64,000 bases of DNA from Armatimonadota bacterium (GCA_029907255.1 JARYMF010000009.1:1-64000), one strand, 5' to 3'. Numbered from the stretch's first letter, positions 7,672-17,300 are shown. Notes: a model not told the origin generated them from the sequence alone. Translations and numbers: made by a program.

Positions 7672-9060
7672 TTGGAAAACCAGCTCCAACTTGGTGAGGA
7701 CAGTTCGTCGGTTGCTCTCAAATGCGCCTGGGAGAAGAGCCTCTCACTGCTGGAGCCGGAAATAAACCGGCCTACGTTCGAAAGTTTTTTCAAAACGGCT
7801 CGCCCCATATCTCTCGAAGGATCAACAATCACAATAGCCGCCTCGAGCGAACTTGCAAAGATTTTTCTCGAAAAATACCGCGACCTTATAAAAGCCGCTC
7901 TTGAAGCAAGCCTTAAAACTGACGTCGAAATAGCCGTTGTTGTGTCTGCAGAGCAAAATCAAGATAAAGAGAAAAAAACAACGCTGAAACCGTCGCCTAA
8001 ACCAGAGTCTGCCCTAAGCGCAATTTCTCTCCCACTGAATGAAAAGTACAATTTTTCAAGTTTTATAGTAGGCCCTTGCAACCGCCTGGCGTATGCAGCG
8101 GCACTGGCAGTTGCCAAAAAGCCCGGGCGCGCATATAACCCGCTTTTCTTATATGGCGGTCCCGGACTCGGCAAAACGCACCTACTTCAGGCAATAGGGC
8201 ACTATGTTTTAGAAAACTGCCCTGGTATGAGGATAGCTTACGTGTCAGGCGAGACATTCACATACCACTACGTCTCAGCGCTCCAAGAGCATCGATCCGA
8301 AGATTTCCGCCGAAAATATCGAAGCGTAGATATCTGGCTCGTGGATGACATCCAGTTCCTCGCTGGAAAGGAAAGAACAAAAGAAGAGTTTTTCCATACA
8401 TTCAATGCGCTCTACCAAGCAAATAAGCAAGTAGTATTGACAAGCGACAGACCACCAAAAGATATAAACCCATTGGAGGAACGGCTTAGGTCAAGGTTCG
8501 AAGCAGGCCTTGTCGTGGATGTTGCTCCCCCCGATCTCGAGACAAGAATTGCAATCCTCAAAGATCGTGCTGCTGCCGAAAATGCAAACCTGCCCCCTGA
8601 AGTAATCGAGCGAGTCGCAGAGCTCATAAAAACAAATGTACGCGCCCTTGAAGGCGCACTCATTACTTTAATCGCACACTCCTCCCTAATGAAACGAACG
8701 CTTACTCCAGAGCTAGCCGATGAAATTCTAAGCCGCTACATGATAGATAAGAAGTTTGCCGAAATAACACCCGACGCAATCCAGCGCGCAGTAGCCCGCG
8801 CTTTCGGCGTGGAAGCAGACGACCTTCGAGGCAAGAAGAAAACAAAGGAGATATCTCTAGCTAGGCATGTGGCGATGTATATATGTAGAGAGCTTACTTC
8901 ACACCCCCTCTCAACGATAGGAAGAGCGTTCGGCGGTCGAGATCACACATCAGTGCTCTATGCGTCATCAAGAATAGATGCGCTATTAAAGCATGACTCT
9001 TCTCTTCGTCAGACAGTTGATAAATTATTGGAGGACCTTCGCTCAACATTCTGTGGATAA
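7672..9060 (+). CDS. dnaA: chromosomal replication initiator protein DnaA
   Basis: DnaA binds DnaA boxes at oriC and melts the origin. The 462-residue protein has a short domain I (about 1-80), a linker, and an AAA+ domain III. Its Walker A motif is GGPGLGKTHLLQAIG and its Walker B motif DIWLVDDIQFLAGKE. The C-terminal domain IV carries the signature GRAFGGRDHTSVLYA that contacts the box. Translation is assigned to a TTG at 7672 because GGAGG lies seven bases upstream. The stop codon TAA is the end of a perfect DnaA box (TGTGGATAA at 9052-9060). recF, not dnaN, is the next gene. Confidence 0.96.
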   Translation: MENQLQLGEDSSSVALKCAWEKSLSLLEPEINRPTFESFFKTARPISLEGSTITIAASSELAKIFLEKYRDLIKAALEASLKTDVEIAVVVSAEQNQDKEKKTTLKPSPKPESALSAISLPLNEKYNFSSFIVGPCNRLAYAAALAVAKKPGRAYNPLFLYGGPGLGKTHLLQAIGHYVLENCPGMRIAYVSGETFTYHYVSALQEHRSEDFRRKYRSVDIWLVDDIQFLAGKERTKEEFFHTFNALYQANKQVVLTSDRPPKDINPLEERLRSRFEAGLVVDVAPPDLETRIAILKDRAAAENANLPPEVIERVAELIKTNVRALEGALITLIAHSSLMKRTLTPELADEILSRYMIDKKFAEITPDAIQRAVARAFGVEADDLRGKKKTKEISLARHVAMYICRELTSHPLSTIGRAFGGRDHTSVLYASSRIDALLKHDSSLRQTVDKLLEDLRSTFCG

Positions 9061-9245
9061 CTCCCCTAAAAACCAGTGAAGAACGTATATCTTAAATCGG
9101 CTGGTGGAAAATCCGCCATTTTTACAAAGTTGCTAACAAGTTACGCACATAGTTTCCCTCACCTCATTACTAACAAAATCTAATCTCGCTCCCTCTAGTC
9201 TGCCTTCCCGAAGTGACTTACTAACATTTTTCACAATGTGTATAA
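9052..9245. other. probable oriC region with DnaA boxes (dnaA-recF intergenic)
   Basis: Boxes matching TTWTNCACA are TGTGGATAA at 9052-9060 (minus orientation, overlapping the dnaA stop), TTTTTCACA at 9227-9235 (plus) and TGTGTATAA at 9237-9245 (minus). TTACGCACA at 9141-9149 has one mismatch. An AT-rich stretch (9259-9279) follows. The 273-base gap beside dnaA is the natural place for an origin. The number of boxes is small, so further boxes may be non-consensus or the functional origin may extend elsewhere. Confidence 0.5.
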
Positions 9246-9246
9246 T
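9218..9246 (+). promoter_or_regulatory. possible recF promoter overlapping DnaA boxes
   Basis: A perfect TATAAT at 9241-9246 has a weak -35 (TTACTA, 9218-9223) at 17 bases. The -10 overlaps the minus-oriented DnaA box at 9237-9245 and the spacer contains the plus-oriented box at 9227-9235, so DnaA bound there would cover the promoter. Leader to recF would be about 80 bases. Confidence 0.4.
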
Positions 9247-9333
9247 AAGGAGTGCAATGCATCAAATTAAAAATTTCGTCAAGCCAAAAGACGCTGTGGG
9301 AAATTAATCGAAGGTCGTTAATATCTCCCTGAA

Positions 9334-10458
9334 ATGTACATAGACGAACTAACTCTCCGCAACTTCAGAAACTATACAGAATGCCTTCTGCATCCTAGTC
9401 CTGGGTTGAATATCTTGGTCGGCAGAAATGCGCAGGGAAAAACAAGTTTGCTTGAGGCAGTATACCTGCTTGCGATGGCAAAATCTTGGCGTGCGGGACG
9501 AGATTGCGAAATGATTAATTGGGATGCCGATATGGCATGCGTTTCTGCGAAGCTTGTACGTGAGAAGAGGAGCAATATAGAGATAGAAGTTCTACTTAAC
9601 CGCTCAGGAAAAAAGCGCATAACAATCAATACCATCCCGCAAAACCGTCTTGCTGATGTTATTGGGCAACTAAATGTTGTGTTTATTAGTCCGAGGGATG
9701 AAGAGATAGTCACAGGAGAGCCAAGCGAGAGAAGGAAGTTCTTAAACCTTGAGATAAGCCAAGTTCAGCCTCAATATTGCCATTTACTTATCGGATACCG
9801 CAGGGTACTTGAGCAAAGAAATAAGCTGTTGAAAGAACTGGAGAAGCGCAGAATGGGTGATGGGGTGCTCAAGGTTCTTGATGAACAATTGGTTGACTAT
9901 GGCTCAAAGATTCTCGAAAGAAGATTAGCTTTTATAAACAGACTTGCAAAGATTTCAGAAATTGTTCATTACCAGCTAACTGATTCAAAGGAGAAACTCG
10001 GTATAAAATACGTTTCCAGTATCAGTATCGGAGAGATTATAGATGCTGCAGGTATTGCACGAAAATTCGAAGAAACACTAGAATCGCACCGAGCCGATGA
10101 AATAAGAAGGGGAATTAGCCTTTTTGGGCCGCATAGAGATGATTTAGCTATTACCATTAACAACATAGATGCAAGAACATACGGCTCGCATGGACAACAA
10201 AGAACAGTTGCACTTAGTTTGCGACTTGCGGAGCTTGAGTTGATTGAGGAGTTAATGAAAGAAACGCCTATAGTACTCTTTGATGACGTAATGGCCGATC
10301 TTGATGAGGAGCGGAGGGAGCATGTGATTAATGCTATACTAGGTGGTCGCCAGTCGTTTGTAACCACGACAACACTCTCACTCTTTGATGATAGGTTGTT
10401 GGAAGAAGGAACGGTTTTTAGAGTATCTGGTGGCGAGGTAAAGCAAGATGAGGCGTAA
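9334..10458 (+). CDS. recF: DNA replication and repair protein RecF
   Basis: RecF is an SMC-like ATPase that loads RecA at gapped DNA together with RecO and RecR. The 374-residue length is typical. It opens with MYIDELTLRNFRNY and the Walker A motif GRNAQGKTSLLEAVYLLA near residues 30-47. The ABC-type signature SHGQQRTVALSLRLAE and the Walker B motif IVLFDDVMADLDEERR are near the C-terminus. The ribosome binding site is poor: the nearest purine-rich run, GAAGG, is about 20 bases upstream. The start of the next gene overlaps its end by 11 bases. Confidence 0.95.
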   Translation: MYIDELTLRNFRNYTECLLHPSPGLNILVGRNAQGKTSLLEAVYLLAMAKSWRAGRDCEMINWDADMACVSAKLVREKRSNIEIEVLLNRSGKKRITINTIPQNRLADVIGQLNVVFISPRDEEIVTGEPSERRKFLNLEISQVQPQYCHLLIGYRRVLEQRNKLLKELEKRRMGDGVLKVLDEQLVDYGSKILERRLAFINRLAKISEIVHYQLTDSKEKLGIKYVSSISIGEIIDAAGIARKFEETLESHRADEIRRGISLFGPHRDDLAITINNIDARTYGSHGQQRTVALSLRLAELELIEELMKETPIVLFDDVMADLDEERREHVINAILGGRQSFVTTTTLSLFDDRLLEEGTVFRVSGGEVKQDEA

Positions 10459-11017
10459 GGCGCCTCCCTACACCCTGGCTGATCTTGTTGGGAGTTCCCT
10501 GTCGGCTCTTGGTTTGGAGCAGAAGATCAGGGAACAAACGGCCATTATATTATGGAATGACACCGTAGGTGAACAGGTTGCGGGAGCCGCACAACCAGAA
10601 TTTGTTCGCAATGGCATATTGTTCGTGGTGGTGAAAAATGCCGTTTGGGCAAATGAACTTGGCTTTTACAAACGCGACATTATTAGTAGAATCAACAAGC
10701 AACTAGGAAAGCCTGTCATAAAAGATATAGTCTTCAGGGTAGGAAGCCTCCCTTCTACAAAAGGTTCGAAGGTAAGCAGCAGAGCGAAATGCGAGGACAT
10801 AGAAGGTATTTCCCTCTCAGATGGGGAAATTGAGCAAGTAGAGGCAATTGCAAGGACTGTGAACGACCCTCAGTTGTTTGACTCGTTGCGAGGACTCTTG
10901 ATTACGGTATTGCGCCAAGAAAAGTGGAAGAAGGAGAACGGATGGAAGCCCTGTAGTAAATGTGGCGCGCTCCACAATGGGCAGTGTTCGGTTTGCCCGG
11001 TGTGTCAATTGAAATAG
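10448..11017 (+). CDS. dciA: DUF721/DciA family protein with C-terminal zinc-ribbon-like tail
   Basis: The first 100 residues match the DUF721/DciA family: LADLVGSSLSALGLEQKI, ILWNDTVGEQVAGAAQPEFVRNGILFV and KNAVWANELGFYKRDII. DciA is the ancestral loader of the DnaB helicase in bacteria lacking DnaC or DnaI. The 189-residue protein is longer than a minimal DciA and ends with cysteines at 169, 172, 180, 183 and 186 (CxxC-x7-CxxCxxC), likely a zinc ribbon. The start overlaps the end of recF, so the pair is probably translated in coupling. Its place beside dnaA and oriC supports a replication role. The function of the tail is unknown. Confidence 0.8.
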   Translation: MRRKAPPYTLADLVGSSLSALGLEQKIREQTAIILWNDTVGEQVAGAAQPEFVRNGILFVVVKNAVWANELGFYKRDIISRINKQLGKPVIKDIVFRVGSLPSTKGSKVSSRAKCEDIEGISLSDGEIEQVEAIARTVNDPQLFDSLRGLLITVLRQEKWKKENGWKPCSKCGALHNGQCSVCPVCQLK

Positions 11018-11092
11018 GCCAAATAGCGACAGCAAAGTTGCCGCCTTTAAACAAACAAACTGATTCTCAAATTTTGTAAGGAGATTCGTTGA

Positions 11093-12310
11093 ATGCGAGT
11101 ATTGATGTTGTCTTGGGAGTACCCACCCAGAATAGTAGGGGGCATCTCCAGGCATGTATATGATTTAAGCCGCGCCCTCGCGGAAAGAGGTGTAAATGTA
11201 GATGTAATAACCTGCGAGCATCCGGGGGCGCCGTCAGAGGAATCCGATGGCAGTTTGAATGTCTATCGTGTCCCTGTCGCTCCCGGCAATGACTTCGTGC
11301 ATTGGGTTCACAATCTTAATGCTGCCACTGAAGTAAAGGCGCAAGATATACTAGAGACCTTCAAAAATAAGAATGGCGGCTGGTCTGAGCCGATTGTTAT
11401 CCACGCACATGATTGGCTCTCGGAATTCGCGGCTAAGGGCATAAAGCATAAATACCATCTGCCAATGGTAGCCACTGTTCATGCAACCGAGCATGGACGA
11501 AATCAAGGGATACATAACGACCTTCAACGATATATTAGCGGGGTCGAATGGGAGCTGTGCTATGAAGCATGGCGCGTGATTTGCTGTAGCCATTACATGA
11601 AAGAGGAAATATCTTCCGTACTTGGTGTTCCATATGATAAACTAGATGTTATTCCAAATGGCGTAAATCCACAAAAATTCGAGTTTGATTTTAACCGTGA
11701 AGAGTTCAGAAGTTGGTTTGCAATGCCAAATGAGAAGATTGTGTTCTTTGTTGGACGCATGGTGCGCGAAAAGGGAGCGCATGTGCTGATTCAGGCTATC
11801 CCGGAGATCCTTTCCGCGTATCAAGATGTGAAGTTTGTGATAGTAGGCGGCGGCGACAAATCGCATTTGGTAAAACTTGCTGAGGACTTAGGTGTCTCAC
11901 ACAAGGTGTTCTTCACGGGTTATGTTGATGATGATACCTTGCTTAAGCTTTATAAGGTGATAGACGTAGCGGTATATCCAAGCCTTTACGAGCCATTCGG
12001 CATCGTGGCTTTAGAAGCAATGGTGGCGAAGGTTCCAACGGTCGTTTCGGACGTAGGCGGCCTTAGGGAGGTCGTTGACCATGGGGTAACAGGGCTTACC
12101 GCATGGGCGGACAATCCTGAATCACTTGCTTGGGCAATTCTGCAAATTTTGAGAAACCCGTACACAGCAAAAATGATGGCTGAAAATGCACATCGTAAGG
12201 TGATGGAGACATTTAATTGGGGCAGAATTGCTGAACAGACTGCCGGCGTTTACGAACGCGTATGGTCTGAGTATCTGGATAGCGATTGGGGGTGTGGAAA
12301 ATATGCCTGA
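11093..12310 (+). CDS. GT4-family glycosyltransferase
   Basis: The 405-residue protein is a GT-B fold, family 4 retaining glycosyltransferase. The N-terminal domain begins [21 protein letters not shown], a form common in glycogen-synthase-like GT4 enzymes. The C-terminal nucleotide-sugar domain has [15 protein letters not shown] and the E-x7-E motif in [12 protein letters not shown]. Donor and acceptor cannot be told from sequence; alpha-glucan synthesis and surface-glycan assembly are both possible. AAGGAG lies nine bases before the ATG. It lies 75 bases after dciA, and rtcB starts inside its last codons. Confidence 0.85.
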   Translation: MRVLMLSWEYPPRIVGGISRHVYDLSRALAERGVNVDVITCEHPGAPSEESDGSLNVYRVPVAPGNDFVHWVHNLNAATEVKAQDILETFKNKNGGWSEPIVIHAHDWLSEFAAKGIKHKYHLPMVATVHATEHGRNQGIHNDLQRYISGVEWELCYEAWRVICCSHYMKEEISSVLGVPYDKLDVIPNGVNPQKFEFDFNREEFRSWFAMPNEKIVFFVGRMVREKGAHVLIQAIPEILSAYQDVKFVIVGGGDKSHLVKLAEDLGVSHKVFFTGYVDDDTLLKLYKVIDVAVYPSLYEPFGIVALEAMVAKVPTVVSDVGGLREVVDHGVTGLTAWADNPESLAWAILQILRNPYTAKMMAENAHRKVMETFNWGRIAEQTAGVYERVWSEYLDSDWGCGKYA

Positions 12311-13763
12311 AAAATGGAATGGCCCTCTTAAAAATGTTGGCAAATATCGCTGGCTAATACCGAGATCTTATAAGCCTGGCATGAGGACGGACGGTTTGAT
12401 TTTTGCAAGCGACAAGCTTTTAGAGAAGATACGCGAAGACCAGGCTCCTGAGCAGGTAGCAAATGTTGCCTTTTTGCCTGGAATTCAAGGCAAATCGCTT
12501 GCAATGCCCGACATCCATTGGGGATATGGCTTCCCAATCGGTGGAGTAGCCGCAATGTCGGTCGAAGACGGGGTTATCTCGCCAGGCGGGGTTGGCTATG
12601 ATATTAATTGTGGAGTTAGGCTTCTGAGGACCGACCTGGAGCGCAAGGATGTCGAGCCCAAGATGCAGGAAATAATTGACGCCCTCTTTCGGGATATCCC
12701 TTCGGGCGTTGGAAGCGAGGGGCGTATTCGCCTAAATGAGCAGGAGCTCCGAGAGGTAATGAAAAAAGGAGCAAAGTGGGCGGTAGACCGAGGCTATGGT
12801 TGGCATGAGGATATAGAAGTTACTGAGGAAAACGGCTGTCTTGAAGGAGCTGACCCCTCTGCTGTAAGCGACAAGGCAATAAAGCGTGGCAGACCTCAAA
12901 TTGGCACACTAGGCAGCGGCAATCATTTCCTCGAGATTCAGGTGGTTGATGAGATATACGAGCCTGAGATTGCTCGCATATTTGGCATTGACCACGAGGG
13001 CCAAGTGACAGTAATGATCCACAGTGGCTCAAGGGGATTGGGCTACCAAATATGTGACGACTACTTGGTCGTGATGCAGCAAGCTATGCGAAAGTATAAC
13101 ATAAGCGTGCCCGACCGACAGCTTGCTTGTGCACCGGTAAGGTCGCCGGAAGGGCAAAGATATTTTGCCGCAATGGCTTGTGCCGCGAACTACGCCTGGG
13201 CTAATCGCCAGGCAATGGCACACTGGACCCGGGAGGCATTCTCCCACGTTTTCGGCAAAGGACCTCAAGGCCTTGGCATGCACCAAGTATATGATGTAGC
13301 ACATAACATTGCTAAGTTCGAGGAGCATGAGATAGACGGCGTGCGAAAGAAAGTTGTCGTCCACAGGAAAGGCGCTACTAGAGCCTTCTCGCCAAACCAC
13401 CCAGACGTCCCGGCTCAATATAGAGCTGTTGGACAGCCTGTCATCATCCCAGGGGACATGGGCCGCTACTCATTCCTTCTGGTCGGCACCGAACAGGCAA
13501 TGAAGGAAACGTTTGGCTCAACATGCCATGGGGCTGGGCGCGTGCTCAGCAGGAAGGCAGCTATGAAGGAGTCTCGGGGAGCGGATATCCAGCAGGAACT
13601 TTCGGAGAAAGGTATTATTGTCAAGGCGGCGAGCCGTGGAACCCTTGCAGAAGAGGCTCCGGAGGCATACAAAGATGTCTCGCTTGTTGTTGAAACCGCC
13701 CATGAGACAGGCATTTCCCATAAAGTTGCCCGCATGAGGCCATTGGGAGTTATTAAGGGTTAA
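12303..13763 (+). CDS. rtcB: RNA-splicing ligase RtcB
   Basis: RtcB joins 2',3'-cyclic phosphate or 3'-phosphate RNA ends to 5'-OH ends using GTP and Mn2+. The 486-residue protein carries the metal-site and catalytic motifs: [44 protein letters not shown] and [10 protein letters not shown], where the histidine of HGAGR is the guanylylated residue in the family. I start at the ATG at 12303, eight bases inside the upstream gene and after a GGGGGTGTGG run; a longer frame from 12228 lies wholly inside the glycosyltransferase. No rtcA or RtcR activator gene is adjacent. Confidence 0.95.
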   Translation: MPEKWNGPLKNVGKYRWLIPRSYKPGMRTDGLIFASDKLLEKIREDQAPEQVANVAFLPGIQGKSLAMPDIHWGYGFPIGGVAAMSVEDGVISPGGVGYDINCGVRLLRTDLERKDVEPKMQEIIDALFRDIPSGVGSEGRIRLNEQELREVMKKGAKWAVDRGYGWHEDIEVTEENGCLEGADPSAVSDKAIKRGRPQIGTLGSGNHFLEIQVVDEIYEPEIARIFGIDHEGQVTVMIHSGSRGLGYQICDDYLVVMQQAMRKYNISVPDRQLACAPVRSPEGQRYFAAMACAANYAWANRQAMAHWTREAFSHVFGKGPQGLGMHQVYDVAHNIAKFEEHEIDGVRKKVVVHRKGATRAFSPNHPDVPAQYRAVGQPVIIPGDMGRYSFLLVGTEQAMKETFGSTCHGAGRVLSRKAAMKESRGADIQQELSEKGIIVKAASRGTLAEEAPEAYKDVSLVVETAHETGISHKVARMRPLGVIKG

Positions 13764-13814
13764 TATCATAACTTTCAAAAGAGATATGGCGCTATATAGA
13801 AAGGAGTAAATCAA

Positions 13815-14864
13815 TTGGCAAGAAAGATAAAGGTTGGGTTAATCGGCACAGGTTCAATCTGTCAAAGTGTTCATATCCCTGCATATCTGAAACATCCCGA
13901 TGCAGAGATTGTCGCAATATGCGACATTAATCCAGAAACACTTCAAAAAGTTGGCGACCAATTAGGGATTCCCGAAAACAGGCGGTTTCTAAAATTTGAT
14001 GATCTCCTCAAGCTGAAAGAGATTGACATGGTGGATATTTGCACGCCGAACTATGTGCACATGGATCCGACGGTAAAGGCTCTTAAGGCTGGAAAGCATG
14101 TCATCTGCGAAAAGCCTATTGCGCTAAATGCGAAGCAGGGAGAGAAAATGGTTGCCGCCGCCAAGGAATCCGGCAAGAAGTTGATGATTGCCTACTGCTG
14201 GCGGTGGAATGCTGGTGCCCAGGCGCTCAAGCGGTTTGCTGATTCTGGGGCACTCGGGGAAACCTATTATGCGCGTGTGCAGGCTCTCCGCAGGCGCGGA
14301 GTCCCAAGCTGGGGTGTTTTCATAGACAAGGAGAAACAAGGTGGAGGACCACTAATAGACATTGGCTGCCATGCGCTTGACCTTACCCTTTACCTAATGG
14401 GCCACCCAAAGCCGGTCTTGGCATCGGGAAAGTGCTATACAAAATTTGGGACGAAGAAAGGAACGTTCGGCGTATGGGGTCCTTGGGACTATGATAATTA
14501 CACCGTTGAGGACTTTGCAGTTGGCCTTGTCAGATTCGAAAATGATGCCACGCTTGTGCTTGAATCAAGCTTCTGCGCCAACATTGAGAAGGATATTTTC
14601 AACGTAACGATACTCGGCACCGAGGGTGGTTGTTCGCTGGATCCCTTGAAAATGTATCGCGAGGAGAATGGCACGCTGATTGATGTTTCACCTGTATTTC
14701 TTCCTAAAGTAGGCACCCATGAAGCAGAAATATTTGCGTTTTTGGATGCGATTCAGAATGACAAGCCTTCACCCGTTCCGGGGGAGGAAGGTTTGATGGT
14801 GGCAAAGATTTTGGATGCAATCTATAAATCATCCGAACTAGGCAAGGAAGTCCGAATTCCTTAA
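13815..14864 (+). CDS. Gfo/Idh/MocA family oxidoreductase
   Basis: This 349-residue protein has an N-terminal Rossmann fold (VGLIGTGSICQSVHIPAYL, residues 7-25), the CEKPIALN motif near residue 98 with the family EKP, and a C-terminal alpha/beta domain. The family uses NAD(P) to oxidise or reduce sugars, inositols and related compounds. The substrate is not evident. Translation is assigned to a TTG at 13815 with AAGGAG eight bases upstream. The MFS transporter gene starts one base after the stop codon, so the two probably act on the same compound. Confidence 0.85.
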   Translation: MARKIKVGLIGTGSICQSVHIPAYLKHPDAEIVAICDINPETLQKVGDQLGIPENRRFLKFDDLLKLKEIDMVDICTPNYVHMDPTVKALKAGKHVICEKPIALNAKQGEKMVAAAKESGKKLMIAYCWRWNAGAQALKRFADSGALGETYYARVQALRRRGVPSWGVFIDKEKQGGGPLIDIGCHALDLTLYLMGHPKPVLASGKCYTKFGTKKGTFGVWGPWDYDNYTVEDFAVGLVRFENDATLVLESSFCANIEKDIFNVTILGTEGGCSLDPLKMYREENGTLIDVSPVFLPKVGTHEAEIFAFLDAIQNDKPSPVPGEEGLMVAKILDAIYKSSELGKEVRIP

Positions 14865-14865
14865 T

Positions 14866-16146
14866 ATGAAGCAATTTTTGGATGGTATTTTGGCGCGGTA
14901 TGGCAATTATTTAAGTACATACCGCGCTTTAGCCTGTTTAGGCGTGGTCTCGCTTATAGCGGAGTTGGCTTATGCCATTATTAACCAATCCGCAATTCCA
15001 CCTTACGTTCAGGAAATTGGTCTAACTGCGCATGTCGGGCTAATCTACGCAGTGTTTCTCGGAGTCGAGACAGTATTCAAATCGCCTTTGGGATCTGTCG
15101 GCGACCGCATAGGCAGAAAGCCTTTATTGGTAATAGGTGCACTAGTTTCGTCGGTGACAGCACTTGTATTTACTTTGACCCGTGATCTATGGGCGTTGCT
15201 GGTCCTCCGATCATTTGATGGACTTGCGGCCGCTGCGATATGGCCGACAGTTACTGCTGCAATGAGCGGTAGCGTAGATTCGAGTCGTCGAACGACAGCT
15301 ATGAGTGTGATGATTGTAACGTATATCTCCGGGCTTGCGCTTGGTCCTTTAATCGGAGGTTTGGCGAATGATATGACGAACTCGCGCCTAACGTCGTTCT
15401 ATGTAGTTAGCGGCATGTTTCTTGTAACTGCTTTAATAGCCTTCTTTCTAACGCCATGCCGATCGAAGGAGGAGATGGACGCATCTCATGGACACGATGC
15501 TAGGCAAATGCGCCTGTCGGATCTTTTGATAGGCTTAATAGCTATGCCGGACATGATATTTCTAGCCCTTCTCGCCTTCTTTGGAATCGGGCTTTTGATA
15601 CCAATAGCTAAACTTTTTGCGATGAATGAGGTTGGAATGTCGGAGACAAAGTACGGCGGTTTGTTCCTGCCGGTGGCACTTGGCGTTGCGAGCCTAAGTT
15701 TATTTTCAGGAAAGCTGGGAGACCGGTGGGGGAAGGCAAGATCGGTTAGATTGGGAATCGCATTAAGTGCCCTTGCGATGTGGGCAATTACTGGTAGCTC
15801 AGAAGTGTGGGAGTTTGCTTTGTCAGCGATGTTTCTAGGGGTAGGCTTTGTCATCGCAATGCCAGCGTGGCTCGCTCTGGTCTCCGATATGGCATCTCCG
15901 CACTCTCGAGGTGCAGTGATTGGGGCGCTAGGCACAGCGCAGGGACTTGGTGCGGTGCTGGGAGTAGCATCCGGATCATATTTGTACAAGATGGTGCCCT
16001 TAAACTTTGGGTTTATATCTTTTGAGTCTCATCGAACGCCGTTTGTGGTAAGCGCTTTGACGCTTTCGCTATGTTTCATGCTGGCTGTCATTTTTGTGCA
16101 TGAGACGGAAAAGCGTAGGATTGGCAAGCTCAGAGAAGAATCTTGA
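14866..16146 (+). CDS. major facilitator superfamily transporter
   Basis: The 426-residue product has about twelve hydrophobic segments. The MFS motif A appears after the second helix as GDRIGRKPLLVIGA, and a second copy after helix 8 as GKLGDRWGKARSVRLG. Members export drugs or import sugars and acids by proton coupling. It is co-transcribed with the Gfo/Idh oxidoreductase upstream (one-base gap) and is 12 bases from the exchanger gene downstream. A substrate cannot be assigned. Confidence 0.85.
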   Translation: MKQFLDGILARYGNYLSTYRALACLGVVSLIAELAYAIINQSAIPPYVQEIGLTAHVGLIYAVFLGVETVFKSPLGSVGDRIGRKPLLVIGALVSSVTALVFTLTRDLWALLVLRSFDGLAAAAIWPTVTAAMSGSVDSSRRTTAMSVMIVTYISGLALGPLIGGLANDMTNSRLTSFYVVSGMFLVTALIAFFLTPCRSKEEMDASHGHDARQMRLSDLLIGLIAMPDMIFLALLAFFGIGLLIPIAKLFAMNEVGMSETKYGGLFLPVALGVASLSLFSGKLGDRWGKARSVRLGIALSALAMWAITGSSEVWEFALSAMFLGVGFVIAMPAWLALVSDMASPHSRGAVIGALGTAQGLGAVLGVASGSYLYKMVPLNFGFISFESHRTPFVVSALTLSLCFMLAVIFVHETEKRRIGKLREES

Positions 16147-16158
16147 GGGAATTGCTGA

Positions 16159-17163
16159 ATGGTAAAGTCTGTAGTTACTCTCATAATGAGTTTAGTTATC
16201 ATCCTCCTTGGGGCAGAGCTTTTCACTAATGGGATTGAATGGTTCGGTAAGAGACTTAGGTTGGCTGAAGGGGCAATTGGTAGCGTATTAGCGGCCGTTG
16301 GGACTGCTCTACCGGAGACAATGATTCCAGTGATGGCGTTCATCCAGGGGAGGGAAAGCCACGAGACTGGAATTGGCGCAATCGTAGGGGCGCCGCTTAT
16401 GCTGAACACTCTTGCTTTCTTTGTTACGGGGGCGTCTGTATTTGTCTTTGCAGCTGCGCGGAGGCGCACCGTCGAGATGAATGTGGATTATGTTATTATG
16501 GGCCGTGACCTGAGGTCTTTCTTCCTGGTCTATGCGCTTGCAATTGGAGCTATGTTCTTGCCGGGAGGAAAGATGCCTAGGGTGATTGTAGCTTTATTCC
16601 TCATATTAACATACGCCTATTACGTTCAACAAACGTTCTGTTGTGTGACAAGTCCCAGCACTGAACATGAGCTAGGCCCTTTACACTTTCATCGCGAGGC
16701 CGAGGTGCCGCGACTTAGGATTATAGTTTCTCAAGTATTTGTTGCCTTGCTTTGCATTGTTGGCGGTGCAAAGCTTTTTGTTATACATCTGGAACCCCTT
16801 GCAAGAATGCTTGGAATGCCTGAGCTTGTTCTATCAAGCATCATTGCACCAATAGCTACAGAATTGCCAGAGAAGTTTAACTCGATAACCTGGATTCGCC
16901 AGAAAAAAGATACCCTCGCTCTTGGGAATATAACAGGCGCCATGGTTTTCCAAAGCAGCATCCCCCCTGCATTGGGCTTGATATTCACATCATGGGTATT
17001 CAATGCCGAGGCGTTGGCCGCTGGACTGATTGCTATTGTGGCGTCAATGTTTGCATGGGCTGAGTTGACTTGGAAGAAGCGGCTTAGCCCTTATACCCTC
17101 ACCGCTGGAATTATATTCTACCTATTATATATCGGGGTTTATTTCATCTTTTTGTCGAAGTAG
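16159..17163 (+). CDS. sodium/calcium exchanger family (CaCA) membrane protein
   Basis: The 334-residue protein has two Na_Ca_ex repeats with the alpha motifs GTALPETMIPVMAFIQG (about residues 48-64) and ATELPEKFNSITWIRQ in the second half. Each is followed by a glycine-rich small-residue helix (GIGAIVGAPLMLNT and GNITGAMVFQSSIPP). The acidic residues in both LPE motifs are those that bind the cation in the family. A cytoplasmic loop separates the halves. It probably exchanges Ca2+ or another cation for Na+ or H+ across the cytoplasmic membrane. It is the last gene of a plus-strand group starting at rtcB or the oxidoreductase. Confidence 0.82.
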   Translation: MVKSVVTLIMSLVIILLGAELFTNGIEWFGKRLRLAEGAIGSVLAAVGTALPETMIPVMAFIQGRESHETGIGAIVGAPLMLNTLAFFVTGASVFVFAAARRRTVEMNVDYVIMGRDLRSFFLVYALAIGAMFLPGGKMPRVIVALFLILTYAYYVQQTFCCVTSPSTEHELGPLHFHREAEVPRLRIIVSQVFVALLCIVGGAKLFVIHLEPLARMLGMPELVLSSIIAPIATELPEKFNSITWIRQKKDTLALGNITGAMVFQSSIPPALGLIFTSWVFNAEALAAGLIAIVASMFAWAELTWKKRLSPYTLTAGIIFYLLYIGVYFIFLSK

Positions 17164-17277
17164 TATCTAGCCCAGTGAGCAAAGCCGCTTAAACTTCACT
17201 CCTTTGAAGGTGCATTGGATTTGTATTAGCTAATTCAGCGTTTAAATCAGGTTTCTGACAGTGCTCACTTATGCGAG

Positions 17278-17300
17278 AAATTCTCATTTGATGAGAATTT
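17278..17300. repeat. perfect hairpin with adjoining GGGGACGGGAC motif
   Basis: AAATTCTCAT (17278-17287) and ATGAGAATTT (17291-17300) form a perfect 10-base stem with a three-base loop. They are followed at once by GAGGGGACGGGACATATAG. No U-tract follows, so a simple terminator is unlikely. The stretch sits between convergent genes in a 180-base gap. It resembles solitary palindromic elements left by REP-type transposition, but no second copy was seen in the window. Confidence 0.3.
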
